From Pontimonas sp964350865 (GTDB lineage Bacteria; Actinomycetota; Actinomycetes; Actinomycetales; Microbacteriaceae): 25,701 nucleotides of DNA. The first letter of the stretch is position 1. Each line of letters begins with the position of its first letter. The notes beneath the pieces are model-generated. The model saw only the letters and a list, made by a program, of their open reading frames with translations, was not told where the DNA came from and ran no database searches. Shown piece after piece: positions 7,264-14,619 of this stretch. A program made the position numbers and the translations under genes. The stretch lies in assembly GCA_964350865.1 (NCBI GenBank), contig CAYGLJ010000014.1, positions 1 through 25,701 on the forward strand, in the 5' to 3' direction.

Positions 7264-7857
7264 ATGATTGACTCCTCACGCTTCCTTGTCTCCTCCTCCG
7301 ATTACGATGCCTGGCTCGCTGTTCGCGCCAGCGGAGTCACAGCCACCGCGGTATCAAAGGCAGTCACCCCTGACGGATTCCGAGAAGTGGTGGCGCAGAT
7401 ACGCAACCCCACCCCTATCCCCGACAACGACTACATGCGCTTTGGTCGTGAACAGGAAGCATTCCTCATCGAGAAGCTCGCCACCCAGTTCGAGCTGGAG
7501 CCTAACGATTGGCTTATCGCCAAAGACGCTGAAGACTTGCGCTGGCAAATGGCTACCCCCGACGGGCTCTCACCGGGTCACGACCTCATTGCAGAGGTCA
7601 AAACCACCGGGCGCGATTGGGGTGAATGGCGTTACGTTCCCGGCAACTACCACCGGCAGGTTCAGTGGCAGCTCTATGTGACCGGAGCCAGCGCCTGCGT
7701 TTTTGGCTGGATGTTGCGCGAGAAGAAGAATGGCGAGATGGTGCCCGGTTGGCCTGGACCCAAGTTCGTGGTGGTGGAAAGAGACGACGCTCTTATCGAG
7801 CGCCTCATCGAGGTCGCCGGCAACCTTTATCGCGAATTACCCCTCGCCAGCAGCTAA
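7264..7857 (+). CDS. YqaJ-like PD-(D/E)XK nuclease
   Basis: A 197-residue protein with the YqaJ/lambda-exonuclease-like nuclease layout. It shows an N-terminal W-x-x-x-R-x-S-G-V-T-A-T motif (17-28), FGREQE with Glu63, ATPDG with Asp100, EVK with Glu111 and Lys113 (the ExK catalytic pair), and HRQVQWQLYVTG (130-141), the Q-x-x-x-Y-like motif. These make a 5'-3' double-strand exonuclease or related nuclease likely. Such enzymes are usually phage recombinases paired with a single-strand annealing protein. No such partner, integrase or phage gene is nearby, so this is an isolated chromosomal copy. Its 3' end overlaps chorismate mutase by 21 bp on the other strand. Confidence 0.75.
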   Translation: MIDSSRFLVSSSDYDAWLAVRASGVTATAVSKAVTPDGFREVVAQIRNPTPIPDNDYMRFGREQEAFLIEKLATQFELEPNDWLIAKDAEDLRWQMATPDGLSPGHDLIAEVKTTGRDWGEWRYVPGNYHRQVQWQLYVTGASACVFGWMLREKKNGEMVPGWPGPKFVVVERDDALIERLIEVAGNLYRELPLASS

Positions 7858-8130
7858 TTCCTGGTGATGCTGAATCACCTCAGCCAGGATGAACCCTAGG
7901 AACTTTTCGGCGAATTCTGGATCCAAATCAGCATCTTTCGCGAGACTCCTCAGACGCTCAATCTGCGCAGCTTCGCGAGAAGGATCCGAGGGAGGCATTG
8001 AGAGATCTGCCTTCAGTTTCCCCACCTGCTGTGTTGTGCGAAAACGCTCCGCTAGCAAATGAATGAGCGCCGCATCGATGTTGTCGATGCTCTTGCGGAG
8101 CTGATGAAGCTCAGGGGGAATCGAATCCAT
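7837..8130 (-). CDS. Chorismate mutase (AroQ class)
   Basis: Chorismate mutase converts chorismate to prephenate on the way to phenylalanine and tyrosine. The 97-residue, all-helical product fits a single AroQ domain. The conserved pattern is visible: LRKSIDNIDAALIHLLAERF (helix 1 with Arg12 and Asp), VGKLKAD with the catalytic-type Lys, and REAAQIERL. There is no prephenate dehydratase or DAHP synthase fusion. It ends inside the convergent YqaJ-like gene. The ATG at 8130 lies 6 nt after TAGGGT, implying a leaderless mRNA. Confidence 0.88.
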   Translation of the reverse strand: MDSIPPELHQLRKSIDNIDAALIHLLAERFRTTQQVGKLKADLSMPPSDPSREAAQIERLRSLAKDADLDPEFAEKFLGFILAEVIQHHQELAAGEG

Positions 8131-8136
8131 AGAGCG

Positions 8137-8142
8137 ACCCTA
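8137..8142 (-). promoter_or_regulatory. -10 element for chorismate mutase
   Basis: Minus-strand TAGGGT, then CGCTCT, then ATG at 8130: the hexamer plus 6-nt spacing seen at purD, trmH-like, pyrE and xth. It sits in the 32-bp gap between purA's stop and this gene, and supports independent leaderless transcription. Confidence 0.55.
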
Positions 8143-8162
8143 CCGAGCCAGCAAGCGCGGTG

Positions 8163-9449
8163 CTAGTCCAAGAGAGGATGCCGGGTGATAATCGCGTCCC
8201 GTGCCGGACCCACACCAATAGCGGAAATGCGCGCCCCGCTCAGGCCCTCGACGGCGAGAACATAGTCGCGCGCGTTCTGGGGGAGGTCGTCAAATTCTCG
8301 AGCACCAGAAATATCCTCGCTCCAGCCGGGAAAGTATTCGTAGATCGGCTTAGCGTGGTGGAAATCAGACTGCGACCACGGAATTTCTTCGACACGCTCG
8401 CCATCGACCTCATAGGCGACACACACCGGAATTTTCTCGAGTCCGGTGAGGACATCGAGCTTGGTCAACACAAAGTCAGTCACACCATTGATCCTCGCGC
8501 TGTATCGGGCAATGGGCGCGTCATACCACCCACACCGACGAGGGCGTCCCGTTGTGGTGCCAAACTCGTGGCCGTTCTCTCGCAGGAACTCTCCGAACTG
8601 ATCGTCAAGCTCGGTGGGGAAAGGACCCGAGCCAACGCGGGTCGTGTATGCCTTCACAATCCCAATCACTGTGGCCAAACGCCACGGTGCGATACCGGCT
8701 CCCGTTGCCGCACCACCCGCAGTGGCATTGGACGACGTGACGAACGGATAGGTTCCGTGGTCAACATCCAACATGGTTGCCTGGCCACCCTCAAAGAGAA
8801 CTGTCTTTCCCTCTTCCAGGGCAGTGTGCAGAAGTAGCGCCGTGTCTTGGACCATCGGACGCAGACGTTCCGCATAGGAGAGCAAATCGCTCACCACTTC
8901 GTCGACCTCAATCGCGCGACGGTTGTAGATCTTCACCAATAAGTGGTTCTTCTGATCGAGCGCGCCCTCGACCTTCTGGCGAAGAATGCCCTCGTCAAAG
9001 ATGTCCTGAACTCGGATCCCGACGCGATTGATCTTGTCCGCATAGGTGGGGCCAATTCCACGGCCAGTGGTGCCGATTTGTCGTTTCCCAAGGAATCGCT
9101 CAGTCACCTTGTCAAGCGTTCGGTGGTACTGGGTGATGATGTGCGCGTGTGAACTAATGACCAACTTCGAAACGTCGATGCCTCGTGCACTGAGCGCGTC
9201 AAGTTCCTCAATCAACACCTCTGGGTCGATGACCACACCATTGGAAATGACCGGAATCACACCAGGAGTCAGAATTCCCGAGGGCAGAAGATGGAGTGCA
9301 TACTTTTCGTCGCCAATAACGACTGTGTGGCCGGCGTTGTTGCCTCCGTTGAACTTCACGACATAGTCAATGCGGTCCGCGATGAGGTCGGTGGCTTTAC
9401 CTTTGCCCTCATCGCCCCATTGGGCTCCCACAATCACTACGGCAGGCAT
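8163..9449 (-). CDS. purA: Adenylosuccinate synthetase
   Basis: PurA uses GTP and aspartate to turn IMP into adenylosuccinate, the first committed step to AMP, in the cytosol. The 428-residue product has normal length. It starts with VVIVGAQWGDEGKGKATDL, holding catalytic Asp13 and the P-loop-like glycines, followed by FNGGNNAGHT with His41. IGTTGRGIGPTY and the C-terminal GVGPARDAI segment are also family signatures. The ATG at 9449 is preceded by AAAGGA at a good Shine-Dalgarno distance, unlike many neighbours. It is separate from the purine operon, as is common. Confidence 0.97.
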   Translation of the reverse strand: MPAVVIVGAQWGDEGKGKATDLIADRIDYVVKFNGGNNAGHTVVIGDEKYALHLLPSGILTPGVIPVISNGVVIDPEVLIEELDALSARGIDVSKLVISSHAHIITQYHRTLDKVTERFLGKRQIGTTGRGIGPTYADKINRVGIRVQDIFDEGILRQKVEGALDQKNHLLVKIYNRRAIEVDEVVSDLLSYAERLRPMVQDTALLLHTALEEGKTVLFEGGQATMLDVDHGTYPFVTSSNATAGGAATGAGIAPWRLATVIGIVKAYTTRVGSGPFPTELDDQFGEFLRENGHEFGTTTGRPRRCGWYDAPIARYSARINGVTDFVLTKLDVLTGLEKIPVCVAYEVDGERVEEIPWSQSDFHHAKPIYEYFPGWSEDISGAREFDDLPQNARDYVLAVEGLSGARISAIGVGPARDAIITRHPLLD

Positions 9450-9483
9450 AGGGTTCCTTTGCTAAGGCCTGAACAACTTGCCA

Positions 9484-9489
9484 AGTCTA
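9484..9489 (-). promoter_or_regulatory. -10 element for purA
   Basis: Minus-strand TAGACT lies 34 nt before the purA ATG. Transcription starting about 7 nt downstream would give a leader of roughly 28 nt that contains the AAAGGA ribosome-binding site. This contrasts with the leaderless layout at several other genes. Confidence 0.4.
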
Positions 9490-9543
9490 CCGATTACCCC
9501 ACACTCTGGCCCCTCCCACTTCTTCACAGAGACCAAAATGGGA

Positions 9544-9549
9544 CATACT
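9544..9549 (+). promoter_or_regulatory. Possible -10 element for the two-component pair
   Basis: CATACT is followed by 7 nt and the GTG start of the response regulator at 9557, again compatible with a leaderless mRNA, though the first base departs from TANNNT. Direct repeats CAGAGAC at 9527-9533 and 9550-9556 flank it. Confidence 0.35.
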
Positions 9550-9556
9550 CAGAGAC

Positions 9557-10183
9557 GTGAATGCTCTGAATGTGGTCGTTGCCGATGACCATAGTTTGAC
9601 CCTCCAGGGAGTATCCGACTCACTGCTGTCCCACGGCATGAAGATCGTGGGTCGGGGCAAGACCGCTGCTGAGGCGGTTGCGTTGGTGAAAGAACACACG
9701 CCGGATGCTCTCGTCACGGACCTTGATTTTGGCCCCGGCCCCACGGGCCTCGACATCGCCGAGAGTCTCCGTGCGAGCTTCCCGCGACTGGGGATTGTTC
9801 TCCTGAGCGCCTACGGTGACCCCAGACTTCACTCCGAAAGCCTCGTGAGCGCACCTCCTGGCCTGGTGTACCTCATCAAGCAACAGGTAGCCTCAACCTC
9901 CGAGCTTGCCAACGCGATCGTGTCCTCTATCGACAAAGCAGCCAAAGCAGAACGAGGAGAACTCCCCGCAATCAACCTCACGTCAGGCCAGATATCAGTT
10001 CTGCGTCTTGTCGCGAAGGGCCTCTCCAACACTGCTATCGCTCAGGAACTCTCGGTTACCGAAGACTCTGTCTCCAAGACCATCAACCGCATGCTGAAAC
10101 GTTTGGGCATTGCCCAGAACTCCGGGGTGAACTCGCGCGCAGCGCTGTTGCAGTCGTATTTCGACATGATCGGAGCGAAGTAG
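9557..10183 (+). CDS. LuxR/NarL-type response regulator
   Basis: A 208-residue two-component transcription regulator. The receiver domain has the acidic pair Asp10/Asp11, the phospho-acceptor Asp55 in ALVTDLDFG, Ser84 in VLLSAYG and Lys108. A linker follows, then a LuxR-type DNA-binding domain (about 137-200) with LTSGQISVLRLVAKGLSNTAIAQ and a recognition helix in VTEDSVSKTINRMLKRLG. The next gene is its likely kinase; the TAG stop shares one base with that gene's GTG. Target genes cannot be read from the sequence. Confidence 0.92.
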   Translation: MNALNVVVADDHSLTLQGVSDSLLSHGMKIVGRGKTAAEAVALVKEHTPDALVTDLDFGPGPTGLDIAESLRASFPRLGIVLLSAYGDPRLHSESLVSAPPGLVYLIKQQVASTSELANAIVSSIDKAAKAERGELPAINLTSGQISVLRLVAKGLSNTAIAQELSVTEDSVSKTINRMLKRLGIAQNSGVNSRAALLQSYFDMIGAK

Positions 10184-11931
10184 TGAAGATGTCCTGGAGT
10201 GAGGCATCAGCTCGGATCCGGGGTCGCTGGGCAATCTCACTCACTGGCTACCTGCTGGCGTCACCGTTCTGGATTTTCGGATTCCTCTTCAACGAAGAAG
10301 TCACCTATGCATCTTGGAATAACGCCCTGAGTGTTGTGGTGATTGCTTCTTTCGGGCATCTCGGCTTAGGGCTTGTGTTTCTCTTGGCGCACCTCACCAT
10401 TTTGCGCAACCGAGCCACACGTCCCGCGACATGGTGGGCTGTTGTGAGCGTGTGGGGTGTAGCCGGTGCAACCAGGGCAGTGATTCTTGTCGCCGGGCTT
10501 ACTCTGGCCGATCTGGACAACGCCGTTCCAACGCAGCAGCGCATCGTCTTCTCAGCCCTGATGGCGATTGTGGGATTTGCAGTGGCAGCGTATGCGATGG
10601 ACGCAATCGATAGGTTCGCGGTAGCGCGCGCCCGGGTGCTCGAGGTCCTCCTACACGGTGAAGAACAACTCTCCGCCCACCGAGCCGCCGTTATGTCCAT
10701 GCAGGAGGCACTCGTTGCTCGAGTAGGCAAGCGATTGAAGGAATCCCACGACGCAACGGTCGACGCTCTCGATCAGCTGGAAAAGTCCCTAACATCAACA
10801 TCCCAAGCCATACCCGCTTTGGAGGACCTCAGGCATCTTTCCGACTCGACCTGGCAGAAAATCAGTCAAGACCTGTGGAACGCAGCTCCCTCGGATGCGC
10901 CGAAAATTCGATTCCGGGAGCTACTGGAGCTCTGGGCAAGTTCTCGACCTTTCCGCCTGCTGTACCTGGTTCTCGTGGGCGCCTTCCTATTCATCCTTTT
11001 GTACGAGAGAGTTTTCGGGCTCGCTGTTGGTACTGCCCTGGTGGGTCTTTGGACAGCAGGGGCTCTTGCGCTCGGGGCACTCGGAAACTGGCTCTTGCCT
11101 TCCCTTCAGAAATATGCCCTTCCGGCGTTTGCCGTTATCTCCTTGTTCCTGATGTTTTCGTCATCGCTGCTTCTTCTCGTGGCAGACGCGTGGGGAATGG
11201 GGACGGAATACCCGTGGCGGGTGGTTAGCGTCCATGGGCTGTCCGTCTTTGTGGCACTATCCACCGCCCTGCCCTCGACAGTGGCGAGCGCTCGCGAGCG
11301 TATTCTCTCCGGTTTGAAGAGGTCACTGGATACCACCACGTTGGAAAAACTGCATGTGGAGAGCCAATTCAAGGTTCTATCTCACAAAATTGCCAACCGC
11401 CTGCATGGCGACGTCAGAGGGAATTTCCTTGCGGCAACTATGAAGATTCACGATCACATCGCTCGCGGAGATTCTCGCTCGGCAGCTCTCGAGATACAGT
11501 CCCTTCGAGATATTCTCCAAGCAACAAACGAGGTGACGCCTCTGACAGCCGATTCCCGGGTCGACCTGGAGAAGTTTGTTGAGAATTGGAGAGCTCTTGT
11601 CGATATTGCATTCGACCAGCCCCTCTCCCTTGTGGAGGACACATACATCTCGGCGGTACACACCATCATCGTGGATGCTGTCAACAACGCGGTCCGACAC
11701 GGTAAGGCGGACTGGATTCGCATCGGCTTCACTCCCGAATCGGGAGCTCTCATGGTCACGATTCACAACAATGGGGAGCCCAAGCACGGTGGTCGGGCAG
11801 GACTAGGGACAGCCCATCTAGATCTGTATGCCCCGGATAAGTGGAGTCTGGTGCGAACGGCAAATGGTCTCACCCAATTGCTCGTGCGGCTGGAGAGCTC
11901 CACACTCCCAAGAGAGTCAGCTCTCCGGTAA
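10183..11931 (+). CDS. NarL-family sensor histidine kinase with two membrane blocks
   Basis: A 582-residue kinase paired with the preceding regulator. Four hydrophobic segments (about 17-36, 46-74, 84-108, 119-141) are followed by a long, mostly helical charged region (about 142-250). Four more hydrophobic segments follow (about 257-275, 279-300, 308-335, 346-368). The C-terminus holds the catalytic part: SHKIANRLHGDVRG with candidate phospho-acceptor His408, DAVNNAVRHG as the N-box (498-506), IHNNGEP, and GRAGLGT as the G-box (537-543). The family's usual D-x-G-x-G is replaced by HNNGEP. There is no recognisable extracellular sensor domain. GTG at 10183 or ATG at 10189 may be the start. The 3' end overlaps the methyltransferase gene by 15 bp. 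Confidence 0.85.
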   Translation: MKMSWSEASARIRGRWAISLTGYLLASPFWIFGFLFNEEVTYASWNNALSVVVIASFGHLGLGLVFLLAHLTILRNRATRPATWWAVVSVWGVAGATRAVILVAGLTLADLDNAVPTQQRIVFSALMAIVGFAVAAYAMDAIDRFAVARARVLEVLLHGEEQLSAHRAAVMSMQEALVARVGKRLKESHDATVDALDQLEKSLTSTSQAIPALEDLRHLSDSTWQKISQDLWNAAPSDAPKIRFRELLELWASSRPFRLLYLVLVGAFLFILLYERVFGLAVGTALVGLWTAGALALGALGNWLLPSLQKYALPAFAVISLFLMFSSSLLLLVADAWGMGTEYPWRVVSVHGLSVFVALSTALPSTVASARERILSGLKRSLDTTTLEKLHVESQFKVLSHKIANRLHGDVRGNFLAATMKIHDHIARGDSRSAALEIQSLRDILQATNEVTPLTADSRVDLEKFVENWRALVDIAFDQPLSLVEDTYISAVHTIIVDAVNNAVRHGKADWIRIGFTPESGALMVTIHNNGEPKHGGRAGLGTAHLDLYAPDKWSLVRTANGLTQLLVRLESSTLPRESALR

Positions 11932-12555
11932 CTCGGCGTGTGTCATCACCCATCGGTGCATGATGATGGCGGCCGCTGCGCTGGCATTGAGTGAGCGGGT
12001 GGACCCGTACTGGGTGATCTCCACTGCCATATCTGCTGCTGCTAATGCTTCGGGCGAGAGCCCAGGCCCCTCCTGACCGAAGAGGATGATGCACTCCCGC
12101 GGGAGCGGAGTCGTCTCAATAGGCCGTGAACCCTCGACGTTGTCAACGGCAACGATCGGGAGTTGATGGGCCGTGGCATATTCCACCAGGTCCGCAATCG
12201 TGGGATGGTGCATGACCCGTTGGTATCGGTCGGTCACCATCGCTCCTCGCCGATTCCAGCGCTTCCGGCCGACAATATGCACGGTGTCAGCAACAAAAGC
12301 ATTGGCGCTACGCACAATAGAGCCGATATTGAGATCGTGCTGCCAGTTCTCAATCGCCACGTGAAAGGGGTGCCGTTGTGTGTTCAAATCCTCGATAATC
12401 GCGTCCATTGACCAGTATCGGTATTTGTCGACCACGTTGCGTGAATCACCCTTCTCCAATAACTCGGAGTCATAGTGATCACCCGTAGGCCACTCTCCTT
12501 GCCACGGGCCTACTCCCCAAGTCGTGGCTTCGGGATGGGGGTTGTCTTCAAGCAC
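11917..12555 (-). CDS. TrmH/SpoU-family RNA 2'-O-methyltransferase
   Basis: A 212-residue SAM-dependent enzyme of the SPOUT class that methylates a ribose 2'-OH in tRNA or rRNA. The three family motifs are present: NIGSIVRSANAF (76-87, with Arg82), ILFGQEGPGLS (157-167), and EITQYGSTRSLNASAAAAI (179-197, with Asn190). The first 60 residues are an unusual charged extension that could bind RNA. Which nucleotide is modified cannot be told. The GTG start at 12555 follows TAGGCT by 6 nt. It diverges from the DNA methyltransferase across 38 bp and overlaps the kinase gene at its 3' end. Confidence 0.88.
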   Translation of the reverse strand: MLEDNPHPEATTWGVGPWQGEWPTGDHYDSELLEKGDSRNVVDKYRYWSMDAIIEDLNTQRHPFHVAIENWQHDLNIGSIVRSANAFVADTVHIVGRKRWNRRGAMVTDRYQRVMHHPTIADLVEYATAHQLPIVAVDNVEGSRPIETTPLPRECIILFGQEGPGLSPEALAAADMAVEITQYGSTRSLNASAAAAIIMHRWVMTHAELPES

Positions 12556-12561
12556 TCACCC

Positions 12562-12567
12562 AGCCTA
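12562..12567 (-). promoter_or_regulatory. -10 element for the TrmH-like gene
   Basis: Minus-strand TAGGCT, 6 nt, then GTG at 12555, implying a leaderless mRNA. The opposing -10 for the DNA methyltransferase begins only 13 bp away. Confidence 0.55.
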
Positions 12568-12580
12568 GGCACCCTTTCGA

Positions 12581-12586
12581 TAACCT
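12581..12586 (+). promoter_or_regulatory. -10 element for the DNA methyltransferase
   Basis: TAACCT is followed by 7 nt and the GTG at 12594, consistent with leaderless transcription. It faces the TrmH-like promoter in the same 38-bp spacer. Confidence 0.5.
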
Positions 12587-12593
12587 GTCCCCT

Positions 12594-13439
12594 GTGCCTC
12601 CTTCCGCCTTTCGTTCCGAGGGCCCCTCACGACTGTTTGCCGGCGACAATCTGGAACTCATGAGGTCTCTGCCTGATAGTGCTTTCACCCTCATCTACAT
12701 GGACCCACCGTTCAACACCGGTCGAACCCAACAACGCACCACCTCCTCCGTGGTGGCATCATCAGACTCTTCCCGTCAAGGTTTTGGCGGGCGCACCTAC
12801 GATTTCACTCTGGAATCCATCACCAGTTACGACGACTCCTTCTCCGATTACTGGGCATTCCTGGGACCGAGATTGATCGAGGCCTGGCGATTGCTCTCAG
12901 CAGAGGGCACGCTCTACGTGCACCTGGATTGGCGTGAGGTGCACTACGCGAAAGTTGCGCTCGACCAGATTTTTGGGCGCGACCATTTCCTCAACGAAAT
13001 CATCTGGGCCTATGACTATGGCGCTAAGTCAAAAACTCGCTGGCCCACAAAACACGACACCATCCTGGTGTACGTCAAAGACCCCACCTCGTACATTTTC
13101 AATAGCGACGAGATCGACCGGGAGCCCTATATGGCCCCCGGACTCGTGAGCGCAGAGAAAGCCGCTCGGGGCAAACTGCCTACCGATGTCTGGTGGCACA
13201 CAATTGTCTCGCCGACCGGAAAAGAGAAGACCGGCTACGCCACACAGAAACCAATAGGCATTCTCAAGCGCATCATCCGTGCATCGTCCAGGCCGGGAGA
13301 CTGGGTGCTGGACCCCTTCGCGGGTAGTGGCACCACCGGCCAAGCAGCCGGCGAACTGGAGAGAAAGTTTGTGGTGATGGATTCCAATCCGGAAGCTCTG
13401 GAGATCATGGAAAAAAGGCTTGCCTCTTACCTGTCCTAG
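12594..13439 (+). CDS. Orphan beta-class DNA methyltransferase (N6-A or N4-C)
   Basis: A 281-residue SAM-dependent DNA methyltransferase. Catalytic motif IV, YMDPPFNTG (35-43), comes before the SAM-binding motif I, DPFAGSGTTG (240-249). This order defines the beta class, which methylates adenine N6 or cytosine N4. Between them lies a variable region with the likely target-recognition part (about 130-215). A short FAGDN motif (15-19) precedes motif IV, as in related enzymes. No restriction endonuclease gene is adjacent, so it appears to be solitary and may act in regulation, repair or protection. The recognition sequence is unknown. Its TAG shares CTAG with the convergent gene's stop. Confidence 0.88.
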   Translation: MPPSAFRSEGPSRLFAGDNLELMRSLPDSAFTLIYMDPPFNTGRTQQRTTSSVVASSDSSRQGFGGRTYDFTLESITSYDDSFSDYWAFLGPRLIEAWRLLSAEGTLYVHLDWREVHYAKVALDQIFGRDHFLNEIIWAYDYGAKSKTRWPTKHDTILVYVKDPTSYIFNSDEIDREPYMAPGLVSAEKAARGKLPTDVWWHTIVSPTGKEKTGYATQKPIGILKRIIRASSRPGDWVLDPFAGSGTTGQAAGELERKFVVMDSNPEALEIMEKRLASYLS

Positions 13440-14044
13440 CGCAGTGACGTCGTGAAGGTCTCTCCGCTCTCCGAATAAACAAAGCAGTAGACCCCTCTCT
13501 CTCCGGCCTCCCACTGGGCGCTGCTCACCGGGTAGGCGTAGGCGGTCCTTAGATCTGTGTAATTCTGGGCCACCTCAATGTTGACCAGGTCGCGAACATC
13601 ACAGGCTTCTCGGGCTGCTGCAATAACTGCGGCATCCCCGGGGTAAGGCTCCTCGGGGTCCAACGAAAGTAGTTCTGCGTGCAGCAGCTGAGCGGTGTGC
13701 GGAGAGCTGCATCCGACCACCTGAAATTCCTCCGCAAAGGCATCAGAGAACTGGGCAAGACATTCCCCGCCACGAAGGTCGCTCCACTTCCATGAACCCG
13801 GCGCCAGGCTGGGAGGGCCCAGCTCAGGGAATTCCACCTCGGGCGGGGCGATGTCTGCGACTTCGGTGACGACTTCTTCCTCCGGTGCTCCCACGCTCTG
13901 ACCCCAGAGAAAGGCCAGTACCCACAGCCCCAGAGTGACGAGGGTCCCGATTACCCAGAGACTGACGAAGATTGTTTGACCGCGAGGTGTATCCGTCAGG
14001 CGGGGTTTCGGTGGTGCACTCTCGGGCTCTATCTGATCAGTCAT
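13436..14044 (-). CDS. Septum-formation-domain membrane-anchored protein
   Basis: A 202-residue protein with a proline-rich cytosolic start (1-22), one transmembrane helix (about 24-47) and an extracytoplasmic part. That part contains WSDLRGGECLAQF and VVGCSSPHTAQLLHAE, which resemble the actinobacterial Septum_form domain, including conserved Cys95, Cys112 and the S-P-H-T motif. Two later cysteines (CDV near 148, YCFVY near 187) may form disulfides. The acidic, proline-rich stretch at 54-85 looks like a cell-wall spacer. The start directly abuts the pyrE stop (TGA then ATG), so the two are cotranscribed. A role in septation is suggested only by the domain name. Confidence 0.72.
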   Translation of the reverse strand: MTDQIEPESAPPKPRLTDTPRGQTIFVSLWVIGTLVTLGLWVLAFLWGQSVGAPEEEVVTEVADIAPPEVEFPELGPPSLAPGSWKWSDLRGGECLAQFSDAFAEEFQVVGCSSPHTAQLLHAELLSLDPEEPYPGDAAVIAAAREACDVRDLVNIEVAQNYTDLRTAYAYPVSSAQWEAGERGVYCFVYSESGETFTTSLR

Positions 14045-14590
14045 TCACAAACCCAGGTCACCGAGTCCCACAGCTGCTCGGTAGGGATATCCTGCTTCTT
14101 CGATCACTCGATCTGCTCCAGTGTTGCGGTCTACCACCACGCACACAGCGACAACTTCGCCCCCGGCTTTTTCGATGGCACGAGCTGCCGTCAAAGGAGA
14201 TCCACCCGTAGTGGAGGTGTCCTCCACCACCACAATGCGCTTTCCTCGGACGTCAGGCCCCTCAATCTGGCGACCTCGACCATGATCCTTGGGCTCTTTG
14301 CGCACCACGAGCGCGTCATAGGTCTTTCCCACGAGGACGCCTCGATGCATAATCGCGGAGGCGATGGGGTCCGCGCCCATCGTGAGTCCTCCAATGGCGT
14401 CGATGGGTTCAAACTCTTCCAGCAAAGGAAGCATCACTTCGCCAATTAGCGGAGCGACCCGATGATCGAGGCTTACTTGACGAAGGTCTATGTAAAAAGA
14501 GGCCTTTTGGCCACTGGTGAGAGTGAAATCTCCGTGATGAACAGCTTCTTCGGAGATGAACCTAATGAGCTGTTCTCTCGCGCTGGCCAC
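14045..14590 (-). CDS. pyrE: Orotate phosphoribosyltransferase
   Basis: PyrE joins orotate to PRPP to give OMP in pyrimidine synthesis. The 181-residue product has the PRPP-binding signature VVVEDTSTTGGS (120-131) and the active-site loop VVRKEPKDHGRG (95-106) with Lys98, Lys101 and His103. FTLTSGQKASFYIDLR (22-37) is also typical. The GTG at 14590 lies 6 nt after TAGACT. It diverges from xth across 35 bp and is followed without a gap by the septum-formation-like gene. Confidence 0.95.
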   Translation of the reverse strand: MASAREQLIRFISEEAVHHGDFTLTSGQKASFYIDLRQVSLDHRVAPLIGEVMLPLLEEFEPIDAIGGLTMGADPIASAIMHRGVLVGKTYDALVVRKEPKDHGRGRQIEGPDVRGKRIVVVEDTSTTGGSPLTAARAIEKAGGEVVAVCVVVDRNTGADRVIEEAGYPYRAAVGLGDLGL

Positions 14591-14596
14591 AGCACC

Positions 14597-14602
14597 AGTC
14601 TA
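14597..14602 (-). promoter_or_regulatory. -10 element for pyrE
   Basis: Minus-strand TAGACT, GGTGCT, then GTG at 14590: a leaderless layout. Only 11 bp separate it from the opposing xth hexamer. Confidence 0.55.
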
Positions 14603-14613
14603 GCTCCGCGCTT

Positions 14614-14619
14614 TAGGCT
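14614..14619 (+). promoter_or_regulatory. -10 element for xth
   Basis: TAGGCT is followed by 6 nt and the ATG at 14626, the same hexamer and spacing as the TrmH-like gene. The -35 position would fall at the pyrE start codon, so the two promoters overlap physically. Confidence 0.55.

Noticed and set aside
8160..8837. Plus-strand frame of 225 codons opposite purA
   Set aside because: purA is unmistakable on the other strand; the frame has no family likeness.
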